DNA of 64,000 bases from Octadecabacter temperatus (GTDB lineage: Bacteria; Pseudomonadota; Alphaproteobacteria; Rhodobacterales; Rhodobacteraceae): contig NZ_CP012160.1 in NCBI RefSeq assembly GCF_001187845.1, forward strand, positions 2,843,501 through 2,907,500. The letters run 5' to 3'. Under the pieces are notes generated by a model. That model was given only the letters and a program-made list of their open reading frames with translations. It searched no databases and was not told the DNA's origin. This document shows, piece after piece, positions 25,491-34,401 of this stretch; positions within the stretch are counted from its first letter, which is position 1, and the number at the start of each line of letters is the position of its first letter. Made by a program: the position numbers and the translations under genes.

Positions 25491-27212
25491 TTGCCATCAC
25501 GCCTTTCAACGGTCTTTCGCCTCTCGGTTTGTGCCGCGACACTTTCCTTTGCAAGCCACGCCGCTGCTGACCCGAACGCGGGCGCATACCTTGCAGCGCG
25601 TCAAGCGGGCATGATTGGCGATTATCCCGCTGCTTCTGGCTACTTTCGCGATGCACTTCTTTCTGATGCCAATAACTTGGCCCTGATGGAACAAACCATC
25701 ACAGCCTTTGTTGGCACGGGTGAAATACAATCAGCTGCCGGCATTTCGCGCCCGTTTATTGAAGCCGGAGGCGAAAGCCAGATCGCTAATATTGCGTTGA
25801 TGGCGCAAGCGGCACGCGCGCAAGACTGGGATGCCATTTTTGATATGATCGAGGCTGGGCATGAGGTCGGCCCGCTAATAGATGGGTTAAGTCAGGCGTG
25901 GGCTTATGTCGGTAAAGACGAGCTAGAAAACGCGCTAATGCGTTTTGACGAGATCATCGAAACCCCTGGCCTGCGCGGATTTGGGCAACAACATAAGGCC
26001 CTCGCGCTTGCGATGTCTGGTGATCTAGAGGGCGCGAACGCGATCTATAACTTGCCTGCTAATGAAGGAATCATACCGACCCGTGCGTCGGTCGTTGCGC
26101 ACCTACAACTCCTTTGCCAACTCGGGGAGTTTGAACGAGCCGCAGCTATATCAAGCCGCGCCTTTGGAAATGATCCAGAACCTGAGATCGCGGCCTTGCG
26201 CAATGCGATCGAAGCGGGCGAACTCCCAAATCTGGAACGTGTCGTGTCTACACCAAGCGAAGGCATTTCTTATGCGTTCATGGGCCTGTCCGATATTCTC
26301 GCAGGGGAAGCCAACGAGAGCTACCTGCTGCTTTACGCACAGGCCGCGCGGTATATCGCGCCCAATGATGCGGACGCCCATATCGCCGCTGCGCGGCTGC
26401 TAAACGCGCTCGACCAATACGATTCTGCGGCGCAAACATTTGCGCAGGTTGCCACAAACGACCCCGCTTACCACAGCGCGGAAATTGGCCGTGCCGAAGC
26501 GCTTCGTCTTGCGGGCCGGGCTGAGCATGCCATCGAAGTTCTCATGCAGTTGACGCGCAGCCATCCTGAATTGCCCCTGTCACATGCATCCCTTGGCGAT
26601 ATTTACCGCCGAGAAGAACAATTCGCTGAAGCGCAGGCGTCATACAGTGCCGCGCTTGATGGGTACCCCGAAACGGCCACGATCCGCTGGTGGCTGCTAT
26701 ATTCACGCGGCATTTCCAATGAACGCTTAGATAATTGGGACGCGGCAGAAGCAGATTTTCGTGCGGCGCTTGCGCTAAATCCGGATGATCCATCTATTTT
26801 AAATTATCTCGGCTATTCGATGGTCGATCGCGGCCAGACCGAAAACTACGACGAAGCCCTCGCGATGATTGAAAAGGCCGTTGCCGTTCGCCCAGATAGT
26901 GGTGCAATCGTCGATAGCCTAGCATGGGTCTACTACAAGCTTGGCCGCTTTCAAGAAGCTGTGCCGCACATCGAGCGGGCGGCCGAGCTAGAGCCGAACG
27001 ATCCGATCTTAAGCGATCACCTCGGTGACGTTTACTGGATGGTCGGACGCGAGGTTGAGGCGCGTTTCCAATGGCGTCGTGCGTTGTCGTTTGGCCCGGA
27101 AGACGCCGAGGCCGAGCGTATTCGCCGCAAGCTACAGATCGGTCTGCACGCGGTTTATGCCGAAGAAGGCGTCTCGCCACCTTCTACTGTTGAGGTCGCG
27201 AACGGTGACTAA
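25491..27212 (+). CDS. Tetratricopeptide repeat protein, exported
   Basis: The 573-residue protein starts with a signal peptide (about residues 1-27, ending SHAAADPN) and then consists of TPR helices throughout, e.g. SLGDIYRREEQFAEAQASYSAALD and LAWVYYKLGRFQEAVPHIERA as separate units. The only start that keeps the signal peptide is the TTG at 25491, with CCGGAG eight bases before. TPR proteins of this layout act as periplasmic scaffolds. Its end overlaps ispE by 8 bases. Confidence 0.9.
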   Translation: MPSRLSTVFRLSVCAATLSFASHAAADPNAGAYLAARQAGMIGDYPAASGYFRDALLSDANNLALMEQTITAFVGTGEIQSAAGISRPFIEAGGESQIANIALMAQAARAQDWDAIFDMIEAGHEVGPLIDGLSQAWAYVGKDELENALMRFDEIIETPGLRGFGQQHKALALAMSGDLEGANAIYNLPANEGIIPTRASVVAHLQLLCQLGEFERAAAISSRAFGNDPEPEIAALRNAIEAGELPNLERVVSTPSEGISYAFMGLSDILAGEANESYLLLYAQAARYIAPNDADAHIAAARLLNALDQYDSAAQTFAQVATNDPAYHSAEIGRAEALRLAGRAEHAIEVLMQLTRSHPELPLSHASLGDIYRREEQFAEAQASYSAALDGYPETATIRWWLLYSRGISNERLDNWDAAEADFRAALALNPDDPSILNYLGYSMVDRGQTENYDEALAMIEKAVAVRPDSGAIVDSLAWVYYKLGRFQEAVPHIERAAELEPNDPILSDHLGDVYWMVGREVEARFQWRRALSFGPEDAEAERIRRKLQIGLHAVYAEEGVSPPSTVEVANGD

Positions 27213-28056
27213 CGGCACCATCGTTGAAAACGCTTTCGCTAAGATAAACCTGTCGTTGCATGTGACGGGGTTAAGGGCGGACGGCTATCATTTGCTCGAC
27301 AGTTTGGTGATGTTCACCAGCCTTGGTGACACGGTGCATGTCGCACCTGCCGAAACGCTGTCCCTGACGATTGAAGGCCCGTTTGCCACTGATTTGGACG
27401 TTGATGATAATAATCTCGTCCTGCGCGCCGCACGGTCGTTTGGCGTGCCAAATGGAGCGGCGATCACGTTGCACAAAAACCTACCAGTGGCCTCTGGTAT
27501 TGGTGGTGGCTCTGCGGATGCCGCTGCAACGTTGCGGGCGTTATCGCGGCTCTGGGACATTCCGATTCCAGACGCGGAAACCATCCTTGCGCTTGGGGCT
27601 GACGTGCCTGTTTGTATGACATCAGAGCTGACCCGAATGCGTGGCATTGGGGATGAGTTGGAAAAGCTCGGCCCTGCCCCGATGCTTGATATCGTTTTGG
27701 TGAACCCTAATGTTGGTGTTTCAACGGCGACCGTTTTCAACGGGCTTGGTAGCAAATCCAACGCCTCTATGTCTAACGATATGCCAGACCCGTTTGATAT
27801 TGATGAGTGGATTGACTGGCTTGCCCGTCAGCGCAACGATTTGCAAACGCCGGCCCTTGCCGCTGCACCAGTTATCAACGACGTTCTCGCGGCCCTATCT
27901 GCGCAACGCGGTTGCGAGCTTGCGCGGATGTCAGGTTCCGGCGCGACGTGTTTTGCATTGTTTGAAGATAGCGACGCACAGGACGCCGCAGTCAAAGCAC
28001 TGCGCTTAGCACATCCTGAATGGTGGGTGGCGAAGACCGACGAAGCGCCTACTTAA
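27205..28056 (+). CDS. ispE: 4-diphosphocytidyl-2-C-methyl-D-erythritol kinase
   Basis: IspE phosphorylates CDP-methylerythritol in the non-mevalonate isoprenoid pathway. The GHMP-kinase motifs are present in 283 residues: AFAKINLSLHVTGLRADGYH, PVASGIGGGSADAAATL (ATP loop) and ARMSGSGATCFALF. GTG 27205 is the best start because it lies just before the conserved NAFAKINL segment and within the TPR stop overlap; longer frame readings are shadows of the TPR gene. It is convergent with the polyprenyl synthase gene, which uses the same isoprenoid pool. Confidence 0.94.
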   Translation: MTNGTIVENAFAKINLSLHVTGLRADGYHLLDSLVMFTSLGDTVHVAPAETLSLTIEGPFATDLDVDDNNLVLRAARSFGVPNGAAITLHKNLPVASGIGGGSADAAATLRALSRLWDIPIPDAETILALGADVPVCMTSELTRMRGIGDELEKLGPAPMLDIVLVNPNVGVSTATVFNGLGSKSNASMSNDMPDPFDIDEWIDWLARQRNDLQTPALAAAPVINDVLAALSAQRGCELARMSGSGATCFALFEDSDAQDAAVKALRLAHPEWWVAKTDEAPT

Positions 28057-29047
28057 CGCGGGCGACGACGTAATCCGCGAGATCTAACAGCATTGGTTTA
28101 ACTGGGTGGTCGGGCAACGGTGCCAAGGCTGCCTTTGCCTTTTCCATCCATGCCAAAGCTTCCAGTTTTGTGGCCTCAAGCGTGCCGTGCTTGACCAGAA
28201 GCTCAAGAGCGGTTTCCAAATCGCCGTCGTCTTGGCGACCTTTCGCAATCGTACGGTCCCAAAACACGCGCTCATCAGCATCCGCCAGTGCAATGGCCTT
28301 GATCACCGGCAACGTCAGTTTGCGTTCGCGGAAATCGTCGCCGATGTTTTTGCCGATGGCGTCAGTGCCCGCGTAATCCAACAAGTCATCTACAATCTGG
28401 AAACCAACACCCAGTGCATCGCCGTAATCAAACAGCGCCTTCACCGTCGCCTCGTCGCGCCCAGCAATAACTCCGCCAACTTCCATCGCCGCTGAAAACA
28501 GCGCCGCTGTTTTGCCGCGAACAACCTGAAGGTAGATTTCTTCGGTCGTCGCCAGATCACTTGCCGCGGTAAGCTGAAGCACTTCGCCTTCAGCTATCGT
28601 CGCGGAGGCGTTTGACAGGATACGCAGCACATCGAGCGAGCCTGTTTCTGTCATTAACTGAAATGACCGCGCGAATAAGTAATCGCCTACCAATACGCTG
28701 CTTGTGTTGTCCCACAGCAGGTTCGCCGTTGGCCGCCCACGTCGCTGCGCAGATTCGTCAACAACATCGTCATGCAACAACGTCGCCGTGTGAATAAACT
28801 CAACCGTTGCAGCCAGATGAACATGATACGGCCCGTCATAGCCACACAGCTTAGCCGCCGCCAACGTCAACATTGGACGCAAACGTTTACCGCCCGCTTC
28901 AACCAAATGCGCGGTGACTTCGGGGATACGCGGGGCATGTTCGGACGCCATGCGATCACGAATAAGCACGTTCACCGCATCCATCTCAACTGCCAAAGCG
29001 GCAGCTAGACGTTCGTGTGGTTTTGTCGCGGCGTGGTCTAAGCTCAT
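28049..29047 (-). CDS. Long-chain polyprenyl diphosphate synthase (ubiquinone side chain)
   Basis: This trans-prenyltransferase extends farnesyl diphosphate, probably to the octa- or decaprenyl chain of ubiquinone. The 332-residue protein has GGKRLRPML, the first Asp-rich motif LLHDDVVDESAQRRG, GDYLFARSFQLM, and the second FQIVDDLLDYAG. ATG 29047 with GGAG five bases upstream is preferred to the GTG one codon before. The chain length cannot be read from sequence; Rhodobacterales usually make decaprenyl chains (Q10). Confidence 0.93.
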   Translation of the reverse strand: MSLDHAATKPHERLAAALAVEMDAVNVLIRDRMASEHAPRIPEVTAHLVEAGGKRLRPMLTLAAAKLCGYDGPYHVHLAATVEFIHTATLLHDDVVDESAQRRGRPTANLLWDNTSSVLVGDYLFARSFQLMTETGSLDVLRILSNASATIAEGEVLQLTAASDLATTEEIYLQVVRGKTAALFSAAMEVGGVIAGRDEATVKALFDYGDALGVGFQIVDDLLDYAGTDAIGKNIGDDFRERKLTLPVIKAIALADADERVFWDRTIAKGRQDDGDLETALELLVKHGTLEATKLEALAWMEKAKAALAPLPDHPVKPMLLDLADYVVARVK

Positions 29048-29095
29048 CACAGCTCCGTCAGTTACTCGACAAAGGTACGGCTAGCACCTTAAGTC

Positions 29096-29317
29096 ATGGG
29101 TATGAAAGAACTCCTTCGCACAAATGACATCACAATCATCGCCTTTGCCAAAGCCCTTTTACAGGGTGAGGATATAGAGGTGTTCGAGTTGGACGTAAAT
29201 ATGAGCATCCTCGACGGGTCCTTGGGCATTTTGCCACGCCGTTTGATGGTCCGCCGTGAGGATCACTTCATCGCGACCTCCGTCATGAAAGCCAACGATA
29301 TCGACTTAGGCCTGTGA
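29096..29317 (+). CDS. DUF2007 domain protein
   Basis: This 73-residue protein shows the DUF2007 pattern: MKELLRTNDITIIAFAKALLQGEDIEVFELD in parts, and the ILPRRLMVRREDHFIA segment. Members are putative signal-transducing small proteins without known activity. Its stop overlaps the methyltransferase start by GTGA. Confidence 0.88.
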   Translation: MGMKELLRTNDITIIAFAKALLQGEDIEVFELDVNMSILDGSLGILPRRLMVRREDHFIATSVMKANDIDLGL

Positions 29318-30075
29318 GCGAGGCGTTCGACACAACTGTCGATGCCTTTCTTGGCGGTCAGGTGATGCTTGAACAACCCACCAAAGGCTACCGCGCGGGG
29401 CTTGATCCTGTGCTTTTGGCTGCGAGTGTACCCGCGGTTGAAGGCCAATCGGTATTGGAACTTGGGTGCGGTACCGGTGCAGCGTTGCTTTGTCTTGGAC
29501 GGCGGGTGGCGAACCTCACGCTTTGTGGTGTTGAGCTACAACACCAATACGCTGAGCTTTGTCGTAAGAACGCCACCGCCAATGATGTCGATGCGCTTAT
29601 CTATACGGCTGACCTACGTAGCTTGCCGCAAGATGTAACTGCGCGCACGTTCGACCACGTCATCTCCAATCCGCCCTACTTCGAACGGACGTCTGGCAAG
29701 GCCAGCCCATTAGCTGATCGCGACATTGCCTTCGCGGGGGACACGTCGATGGTCGATTGGGTTGATGCTGCCACGCGGCGCTTAAAGCCAAAGGGGTGGC
29801 TTTCGTTGATCCAAAAGGCCGATCGTTTGCCCGATGTGTTGCGCACTATCGATAGCCGACTGGGTGATGTGGCTGTTTATCCGATCACGGGCAGAGCCAA
29901 CCGCGCCGCTGATCGATTTATTTTACGTGCCCGCAAAGGTGCACGTGGACCGTTCAAGTTGCATGCGCCAATTCCGCTGCATGAAGGTGCTTCGCACGTT
30001 GATGATCAGCCCGATTACCGTTCCGAAATAGCAGGCATTCTACGCAACGGCCTTGCGTTTAAGCTGCCCGATTAA
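29314..30075 (+). CDS. tRNA1(Val) A37 N6-methyltransferase-like (TrmN6 family)
   Basis: This 253-residue S-adenosylmethionine methyltransferase has motif I VLELGCGTGAALLCLG and the catalytic SNPPYF of N6-adenine methyltransferases. The N-terminal FLGGQVMLEQPTKGYRAGLDPVLLAA block is typical of the YfiC/TrmN6 group, which methylates A37 of tRNA1(Val). The start is GTG 29314, coupled to DUF2007. The exact substrate is inferred from family. Confidence 0.9.
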   Translation: MSEAFDTTVDAFLGGQVMLEQPTKGYRAGLDPVLLAASVPAVEGQSVLELGCGTGAALLCLGRRVANLTLCGVELQHQYAELCRKNATANDVDALIYTADLRSLPQDVTARTFDHVISNPPYFERTSGKASPLADRDIAFAGDTSMVDWVDAATRRLKPKGWLSLIQKADRLPDVLRTIDSRLGDVAVYPITGRANRAADRFILRARKGARGPFKLHAPIPLHEGASHVDDQPDYRSEIAGILRNGLAFKLPD

Positions 30076-30196
30076 CTTTTTCGCAATGTTTTGGCGGTGT
30101 TCTTCTGATTGCGCCTGAATGCTGCCGTGCAGCGTGACAGACGCGAAAAATTGTGGTCAAATTTCAGAACCATTCAACCAGTATCGGAGGAATAAC

Positions 30197-30364
30197 ATGA
30201 GCTTGACGTCCCACCTGCAGGAACTCAAGAAGAAGCACGAAAACCTTTCAGATGCCGTCGAAAAAGCCCAGCGAAGTCCTGGCAGCGACGACCTTGAAGT
30301 ATCACGCCTCAAGAAAGAAAAGCTCCACCTCAAGGAAGAAATTAACCGGCTCACCCCGGCGTAA
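30197..30364 (+). CDS. YdcH family (DUF465) small protein
   Basis: This 55-residue protein is almost wholly alpha-helical: MSLTSHLQELKKKHENLSDA, then a short SPGSDDLEVSRLKKEKLHLKEEI helix. That is the DUF465/YdcH pattern; its function is unknown. GGAGG lies six bases before the ATG at 30197, so the longer frame is not used. Confidence 0.9.
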   Translation: MSLTSHLQELKKKHENLSDAVEKAQRSPGSDDLEVSRLKKEKLHLKEEINRLTPA

Positions 30365-30423
30365 CCGAACACGGTGCTGGCGAAGAACCGCCAGCGCCCA
30401 CATCTGAGCAAGCACCAGATTAT

Positions 30424-30549
30424 GTGCGTCGCATTCGACGCGAGATGCTTGAATATCCACACACTTATCAAGCTGCAGCCCTGCGTTTGGCGCATTGCGG
30501 GTTTGTCGGATCGTCGGTTTATGCTGCATGTGCCAACAGTTATTTCTAG
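30424..30549 (+). CDS. Possible small ORF between ydcH and the 35-aa gene
   Basis: A frame open from 30346 to the TAG at 30547 reads like protein (EEPPAP, DYVRRIRREMLEYPHTY, ALRLAHCGFVGSSVYAAC). The only in-frame start among the usual codons is GTG 30424, giving 41 residues; there is no convincing ribosome-binding site before it. It may be the 3' part of an ORF with an unusual start, a decayed gene, or chance. I list it because the composition looks coding and nothing else explains the 219-base gap. Confidence 0.25.
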   Translation: MRRIRREMLEYPHTYQAAALRLAHCGFVGSSVYAACANSYF

Positions 30550-30583
30550 GTCAAGGAAAACAACTTCCCTGATAGGAAACAAA

Positions 30584-30691
30584 ATGTACAAGCAGCTTTC
30601 ACAAAAAGAAATCAACCAGATCATTGCACGCGCACGTACAGAACGCGCTGGTGCTTTCGGACGTATGATTTCAGGTATCTTTGGTCGCTAA
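30584..30691 (+). CDS. 35-residue basic small protein
   Basis: This ORF encodes MYKQLSQKEINQIIARARTE followed by AGAFGRMISGIFGR. AGGAAA is seven bases before the ATG and a strong terminator follows 22 bases after the stop, both supporting expression. The first half is a polar helix and the end an amphipathic basic helix. It resembles the many tiny Rhodobacterales proteins with an Arg-rich helix, but I cannot name the family. Confidence 0.6.
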   Translation: MYKQLSQKEINQIIARARTERAGAFGRMISGIFGR

Positions 30692-30713
30692 GCGAAGCAA
30701 AGGTCAGAATGCA

Positions 30714-30741
30714 AAAAGGGCGGGGTTATCCCCGCCCTTTT
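30714..30741. terminator. Bidirectional terminator between small ORF and phbB
   Basis: A perfect 12-bp stem AAAAGGGCGGGG / CCCCGCCCTTTT with a TTAT loop ends in T runs on both strands, serving both the plus-strand small gene and the minus-strand phbB. Confidence 0.92.
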
Positions 30742-30760
30742 GTGTTTCGAGGTATAGCTC

Positions 30761-31483
30761 TTAGACGACGAACTGCGCACCGTTTGCAGAAATCGTTGAA
30801 CCGTTGATGAAACCGGACTCGTCAGACGCAAGGAACGCCACGCAACGCGCGATTTCTTCGGGCTCACCAAGACGACCCGCAGGAATACCTGCAACGATGG
30901 AATCACGAACCTTTTCAGGAATCGCCATAACCATTTCAGTCCCAATGTAACCTGGGCAGACCGCATTCGCTGTAATGCCAGCGCGTGCGCCTTCCTGCGC
31001 CAAGGATTTCACAATACCGAGGTCACCGGACTTCGTCGCAGCGTAGTTCACTTGTGCGAACTGGCCCTTTTGACCGTTAATCGAAGAAATCACGATAACG
31101 CGGCCAAACTTACGCTCGCGCATACCAGGCCAGATTGGGTGAACTGTGTTGAAAACACCGGTCAGGTTCGTGTCGATAACTTCGTGCCACTGCTCTGGTG
31201 TCATCTTGTGGAACGGCGCGTCGCGGGTGATGCCCGCGTTTGCGACAACAACTTCAATCGGGCCAAGATCAGCTTCAACTTGTGCGATCCCAGCCTTAGA
31301 GCTTTCGTAGTCTGCAACGTTCCACTTGTAGGTTTTGATCCCAGTCGCTTCGGTGAACTTCGCAGCCGCCTCATCGTTGCCAGCGTATGTCGCCGCAACG
31401 GTGTAACCATCCGCTAGTAGTTTCTTAGAAATAGCTTCGCCAATGCCGCGCGAGCCGCCTGTTACGAGTGCAACACGTCCCAT
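30761..31483 (-). CDS. phbB: Acetoacetyl-CoA reductase
   Basis: This NADPH-dependent SDR reduces acetoacetyl-CoA to (R)-3-hydroxybutyryl-CoA, the second step of polyhydroxybutyrate synthesis. The 240-residue protein has VALVTGGSRGIGEAI, NAGITRDAPFHKM, the active-site Ser in SSINGQKGQ and the YAATKSG Tyr/Lys pair. Start 31483 has GGAGGAG seven bases upstream. It lies downstream of phaA on the same strand, the standard pha pairing. No synthase gene (phaC) is in the window. Confidence 0.95.
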   Translation of the reverse strand: MGRVALVTGGSRGIGEAISKKLLADGYTVAATYAGNDEAAAKFTEATGIKTYKWNVADYESSKAGIAQVEADLGPIEVVVANAGITRDAPFHKMTPEQWHEVIDTNLTGVFNTVHPIWPGMRERKFGRVIVISSINGQKGQFAQVNYAATKSGDLGIVKSLAQEGARAGITANAVCPGYIGTEMVMAIPEKVRDSIVAGIPAGRLGEPEEIARCVAFLASDESGFINGSTISANGAQFVV

Positions 31484-31509
31484 AGTATTCTCCTCCAAGG
31501 AATTCGTTC

Positions 31510-31561
31510 GGTAATGTTATTACCTGTAAGTTTACCGCAGCGCAATAATATTACGCTGCGG
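31510..31561 (-). other. Two inverted repeats in the phaA-phbB gap
   Basis: The spacer holds GGTAAT-GTT-ATTACC (31510-31524) and an 8-bp stem CCGCAGCG / CGCTGCGG with an 11-base AT loop (31535-31561). The second could fold in RNA as a partial terminator or processing/stability element setting the phaA:phbB ratio; the first could also be a protein-binding site. Neither has a clean T run. Confidence 0.5.
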
Positions 31562-31573
31562 TTGCAAAATAAA

Positions 31574-32749
31574 TTATGGACGCTCTACACAGAGAGCGAC
31601 ACCCATGCCGCCACCGATGCACAGGGTCGCAAGACCCTTCTTTGCATCGCGGCGTTTCATTTCGAACAACAACGTATTCAACACGCGGCAACCAGAAGCA
31701 CCGATCGGGTGGCCAATTGCGATCGCGCCGCCATTAACGTTAACGATGGATGGATCCCAACCCATGTCCTTGTTCACGGCACATGCCTGCGCTGCGAAAG
31801 CTTCGTTCGCCTCAACGAGGTCAAGGTCATCAACAGACCAACCCGCCTTATCCAACGCCTTGCGCGAAGCATAGATCGGGCCGACACCCATGATGGACGG
31901 GTCCAAACCTGCCGTTGCGTAAGACGCGATACGTGCAAGCGGCTCAATCCCGCGCTTTTCAGCTTCGTCAGCAGACATCAACAATGTCGCCGCAGCGCCA
32001 TCGTTAAGGCCAGAAGCATTGGCCGCAGTCACAGTGCCGTCTTTGGTGAACGCTGGGCGCATCTTCGCCATTGCGTCGATTGTCGCGCCGTGACGGATGT
32101 ACTCATCTTGGTCCACAACGATATCGCCCTTACGGGTCTTGATCGTGAAGGCTGCGATTTCGTCTGCGAACTTGCCAGCCTTCTGCGCGGCCTCAGCTTT
32201 GTTCTGAGACGCAACAGCGAATTCATCCTGCATGTCGCGGGAAATCTGCCATTGCTCTGCCACGTTCTCGGCAGTTTGACCCATGTGATACTGGTTGAAC
32301 GCATCCCAAAGGCCATCTTTAATCATTGTATCAATGAGCTTAATGTCACCCATTTTCTGACCAGCACGCATCGCTTGCGCGTGTGGGGACATTGTCATGT
32401 TCTCTTGGCCACCTGCTGCAACGATAGATGCATCGCCGAGCATGATGTGCTGCGCGCCAAGCGCAACTGCACGAAGGCCAGAACCACACACTTGGTTCAA
32501 GGACCAAGCGGCCGCTTCCTTAGCGAAACCCGCATTGATGTGCGCTTGGCGTGCCGGGTTTTGCCCTTGGCCCGCTGTCAGCACCTGACCGAGGATCGTT
32601 TCTGAGACTTCAGATGGATCGACGCCCGCACGTGAGGCGACTTCAGCAAGAACTGCTGCACCTAGATCGTGGGCTGGAGTGTTGGCGAATGCGCCACCAA
32701 AGCTGCCCACGGCTGTGCGGGCTGCAGATGCGATAACTACGTTGGTCAT
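31574..32749 (-). CDS. phaA: Acetyl-CoA acetyltransferase (beta-ketothiolase)
   Basis: This condenses two acetyl-CoA to acetoacetyl-CoA for polyhydroxybutyrate. The 391-residue thiolase has the acyl-enzyme Cys in [10 protein letters not shown] (about residue 88), [17 protein letters not shown] with its His, and the second Cys in [11 protein letters not shown]. It is the first gene of the phaA-phbB pair; its promoter should lie in 32750-32925. Confidence 0.96.
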   Translation of the reverse strand: MTNVVIASAARTAVGSFGGAFANTPAHDLGAAVLAEVASRAGVDPSEVSETILGQVLTAGQGQNPARQAHINAGFAKEAAAWSLNQVCGSGLRAVALGAQHIMLGDASIVAAGGQENMTMSPHAQAMRAGQKMGDIKLIDTMIKDGLWDAFNQYHMGQTAENVAEQWQISRDMQDEFAVASQNKAEAAQKAGKFADEIAAFTIKTRKGDIVVDQDEYIRHGATIDAMAKMRPAFTKDGTVTAANASGLNDGAAATLLMSADEAEKRGIEPLARIASYATAGLDPSIMGVGPIYASRKALDKAGWSVDDLDLVEANEAFAAQACAVNKDMGWDPSIVNVNGGAIAIGHPIGASGCRVLNTLLFEMKRRDAKKGLATLCIGGGMGVALCVERP

Positions 32750-32925
32750 TGAAGGGGTTCCCTATAATTCCGGCAATATGCGACGGTGCAATAGGGGTTG
32801 GCAAAACACAAACGTCGCACCTCACCCCACTGCCGTCGTTGACCTTGCATATGACGTCACGGCAGTTTTCGCAACGAATTCGCCTTGTCCACGTCGACGC
32901 ACCAAGGAACTCTGCGATGATAGCG

Positions 32926-33729
32926 CTAAAAAGAAAACTTGGGGACGCCGAAGTGATACCCCTGAACGCAGTCCACCCCGACCGAAATCAGGAAATCGGC
33001 CTCGGCCTGTGATTCGACACCTTCAGCAACTGCGAACATCTCAAACTGATGCGCCACTGTGATGAGCGCCTCAGCCAGAACTTGGTTATCTGGGTCTTGA
33101 TGAATGTTACGCGTGAAATGGCCATCGACCTTTACCAAATCAAAGAAGAAATCCTTGAGGTGACGAAACGCCGTCAGGCCCGCGCCGAAATCGTCCAACG
33201 CGAACGCCAATCCATGCGGCTGCATTTCCTCCATAAAGCGGATCACAACCTCGGGGAGTTGCATCGCACTGTCTTCCGAAATCTCAAGGATCATGCGGTC
33301 GGCCTGTAGCGTACCACTTGCCAACTCTGTCTCAAGAACACGTCGCCACGCAGCGTCCCCCAGCGATCGTGCAGACACGTTCACGGAAAGGCGCCGGTTG
33401 GGGTATTGGCGAAGCAATTGAAACGCGAGCCTTAGACTTGCGGCGTCAATGTCCCGACCAAGGCTAGTTTCCTCAATCTGCCCCATGAACTGAGCCGCAG
33501 GAATAATGCGGCCTGTCTCATCCATCACACGGATCAGGCATTCATGAAATGCAATCGGATATCCCGAGGCAGTCGTCCGTACAGGTTGCAGTGCCAACTG
33601 GCAGTTATTCGTCGCAAGGGCAGTGCGTACCATCGACAACACGTCCCGATCACGCACACTGGTCGCGTACTCCAGCGGATCACGCGGCGTTTGATCGTCC
33701 CAAGCGTTGCTAGGTTTTTTCAGTCCCAT
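32926..33729 (-). CDS. EAL domain protein (c-di-GMP phosphodiesterase family)
   Basis: This is a stand-alone EAL domain of about 267 residues with a short N-terminal tail and no sensor or membrane segment. The signature EAL reads ECL (AFHECLIRV). The other catalytic positions look kept: SVNVSA, EISE, DDFGAG, VKVDG and AEGVES, so hydrolysis of c-di-GMP is possible. Start choice is uncertain: ATG 33729 (MGLKKPSN) has a purine-rich stretch upstream; in-frame ATGs at 33759 and 33792 exist. It is divergent from tag. Confidence 0.85.
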   Translation of the reverse strand: MGLKKPSNAWDDQTPRDPLEYATSVRDRDVLSMVRTALATNNCQLALQPVRTTASGYPIAFHECLIRVMDETGRIIPAAQFMGQIEETSLGRDIDAASLRLAFQLLRQYPNRRLSVNVSARSLGDAAWRRVLETELASGTLQADRMILEISEDSAMQLPEVVIRFMEEMQPHGLAFALDDFGAGLTAFRHLKDFFFDLVKVDGHFTRNIHQDPDNQVLAEALITVAHQFEMFAVAEGVESQAEADFLISVGVDCVQGYHFGVPKFSF

Positions 33730-33828
33730 TCCCAGATCCCTTCCCCATCCCAATCGCATGTGGACCTTTAAGGGCTGGTAAAGGTCGCGCATTTGAATTC
33801 AATTGAACGCACATTTTCGGAGGACACG

Positions 33829-34401
33829 ATGTCAGAACGTTGCGGCTGGGCCGGATCAGAACCTATCTACACGGACTATCACGACACCGAATGGGGCGTG
33901 CCTGAATGGGACAGCCGCGCACTTTGGGAAAAACTCATTCTGGACGGGTTTCAAGCCGGACTTAGCTGGATCACAATTCTGAAGAAGCGTGACAACTTTC
34001 GCGAGGCATTCGCGGGCTTTGATCCCGAAGTCATCGCAACATGGGGTGAAAGCGACGTCGAGCGGTTGTTGCAAAACGAAGGTATCATCCGTCATCGTGG
34101 AAAAATCCAAGCCACCATCGGCAACGCGCAGGCGTATTTAAAGATCCACGACTTCTCGGCGCTGTGCTGGTCTTATGTTGATGGTGCACCCTTACAAACA
34201 AACCGTAAAACGCTGGCCGATGTTCCTGGGTTCACCGATATCTCAACCCAATTCTCCAAAGACCTAAAGAAAATGGGCTTCAAATTCTGCGGTCCGACAA
34301 TCGTCTATGCTTGGATGCAGGCCTGCGGTTTGGTCAATGACCACCTGACGAATTGCCCGCAGTTTGAGCCCTGCAAGGCATTGGCCTCACCACCGCGATA
34401 A
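33829..34401 (+). CDS. tag: DNA-3-methyladenine glycosylase I
   Basis: This excises 3-methyladenine from alkylated DNA. The 190-residue protein opens with RCGWAGSEPIYTDYHDTEWG (zinc Cys/His and substrate-pocket region), has LILDGFQAGLSWITILKKR (HhH region), and ends with the second zinc group (VNDHLTNCPQF). GGAGG lies six bases before ATG 33829. The 3' end overlaps moaE by 15 bases in convergent orientation. Confidence 0.95.
   Translation: MSERCGWAGSEPIYTDYHDTEWGVPEWDSRALWEKLILDGFQAGLSWITILKKRDNFREAFAGFDPEVIATWGESDVERLLQNEGIIRHRGKIQATIGNAQAYLKIHDFSALCWSYVDGAPLQTNRKTLADVPGFTDISTQFSKDLKKMGFKFCGPTIVYAWMQACGLVNDHLTNCPQFEPCKALASPPR

Noticed and set aside
27025..27204. N-terminal extension of ispE by 60 codons
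   Set aside because: It overlaps the TPR gene in another frame; the conserved IspE N-terminus begins just after GTG 27205.
31514..32605. Plus-strand ORF of 363 codons antisense to phaA
   Set aside because: phaA has all thiolase motifs; the antisense frame is rich in Cys/His/Arg and shows no family.
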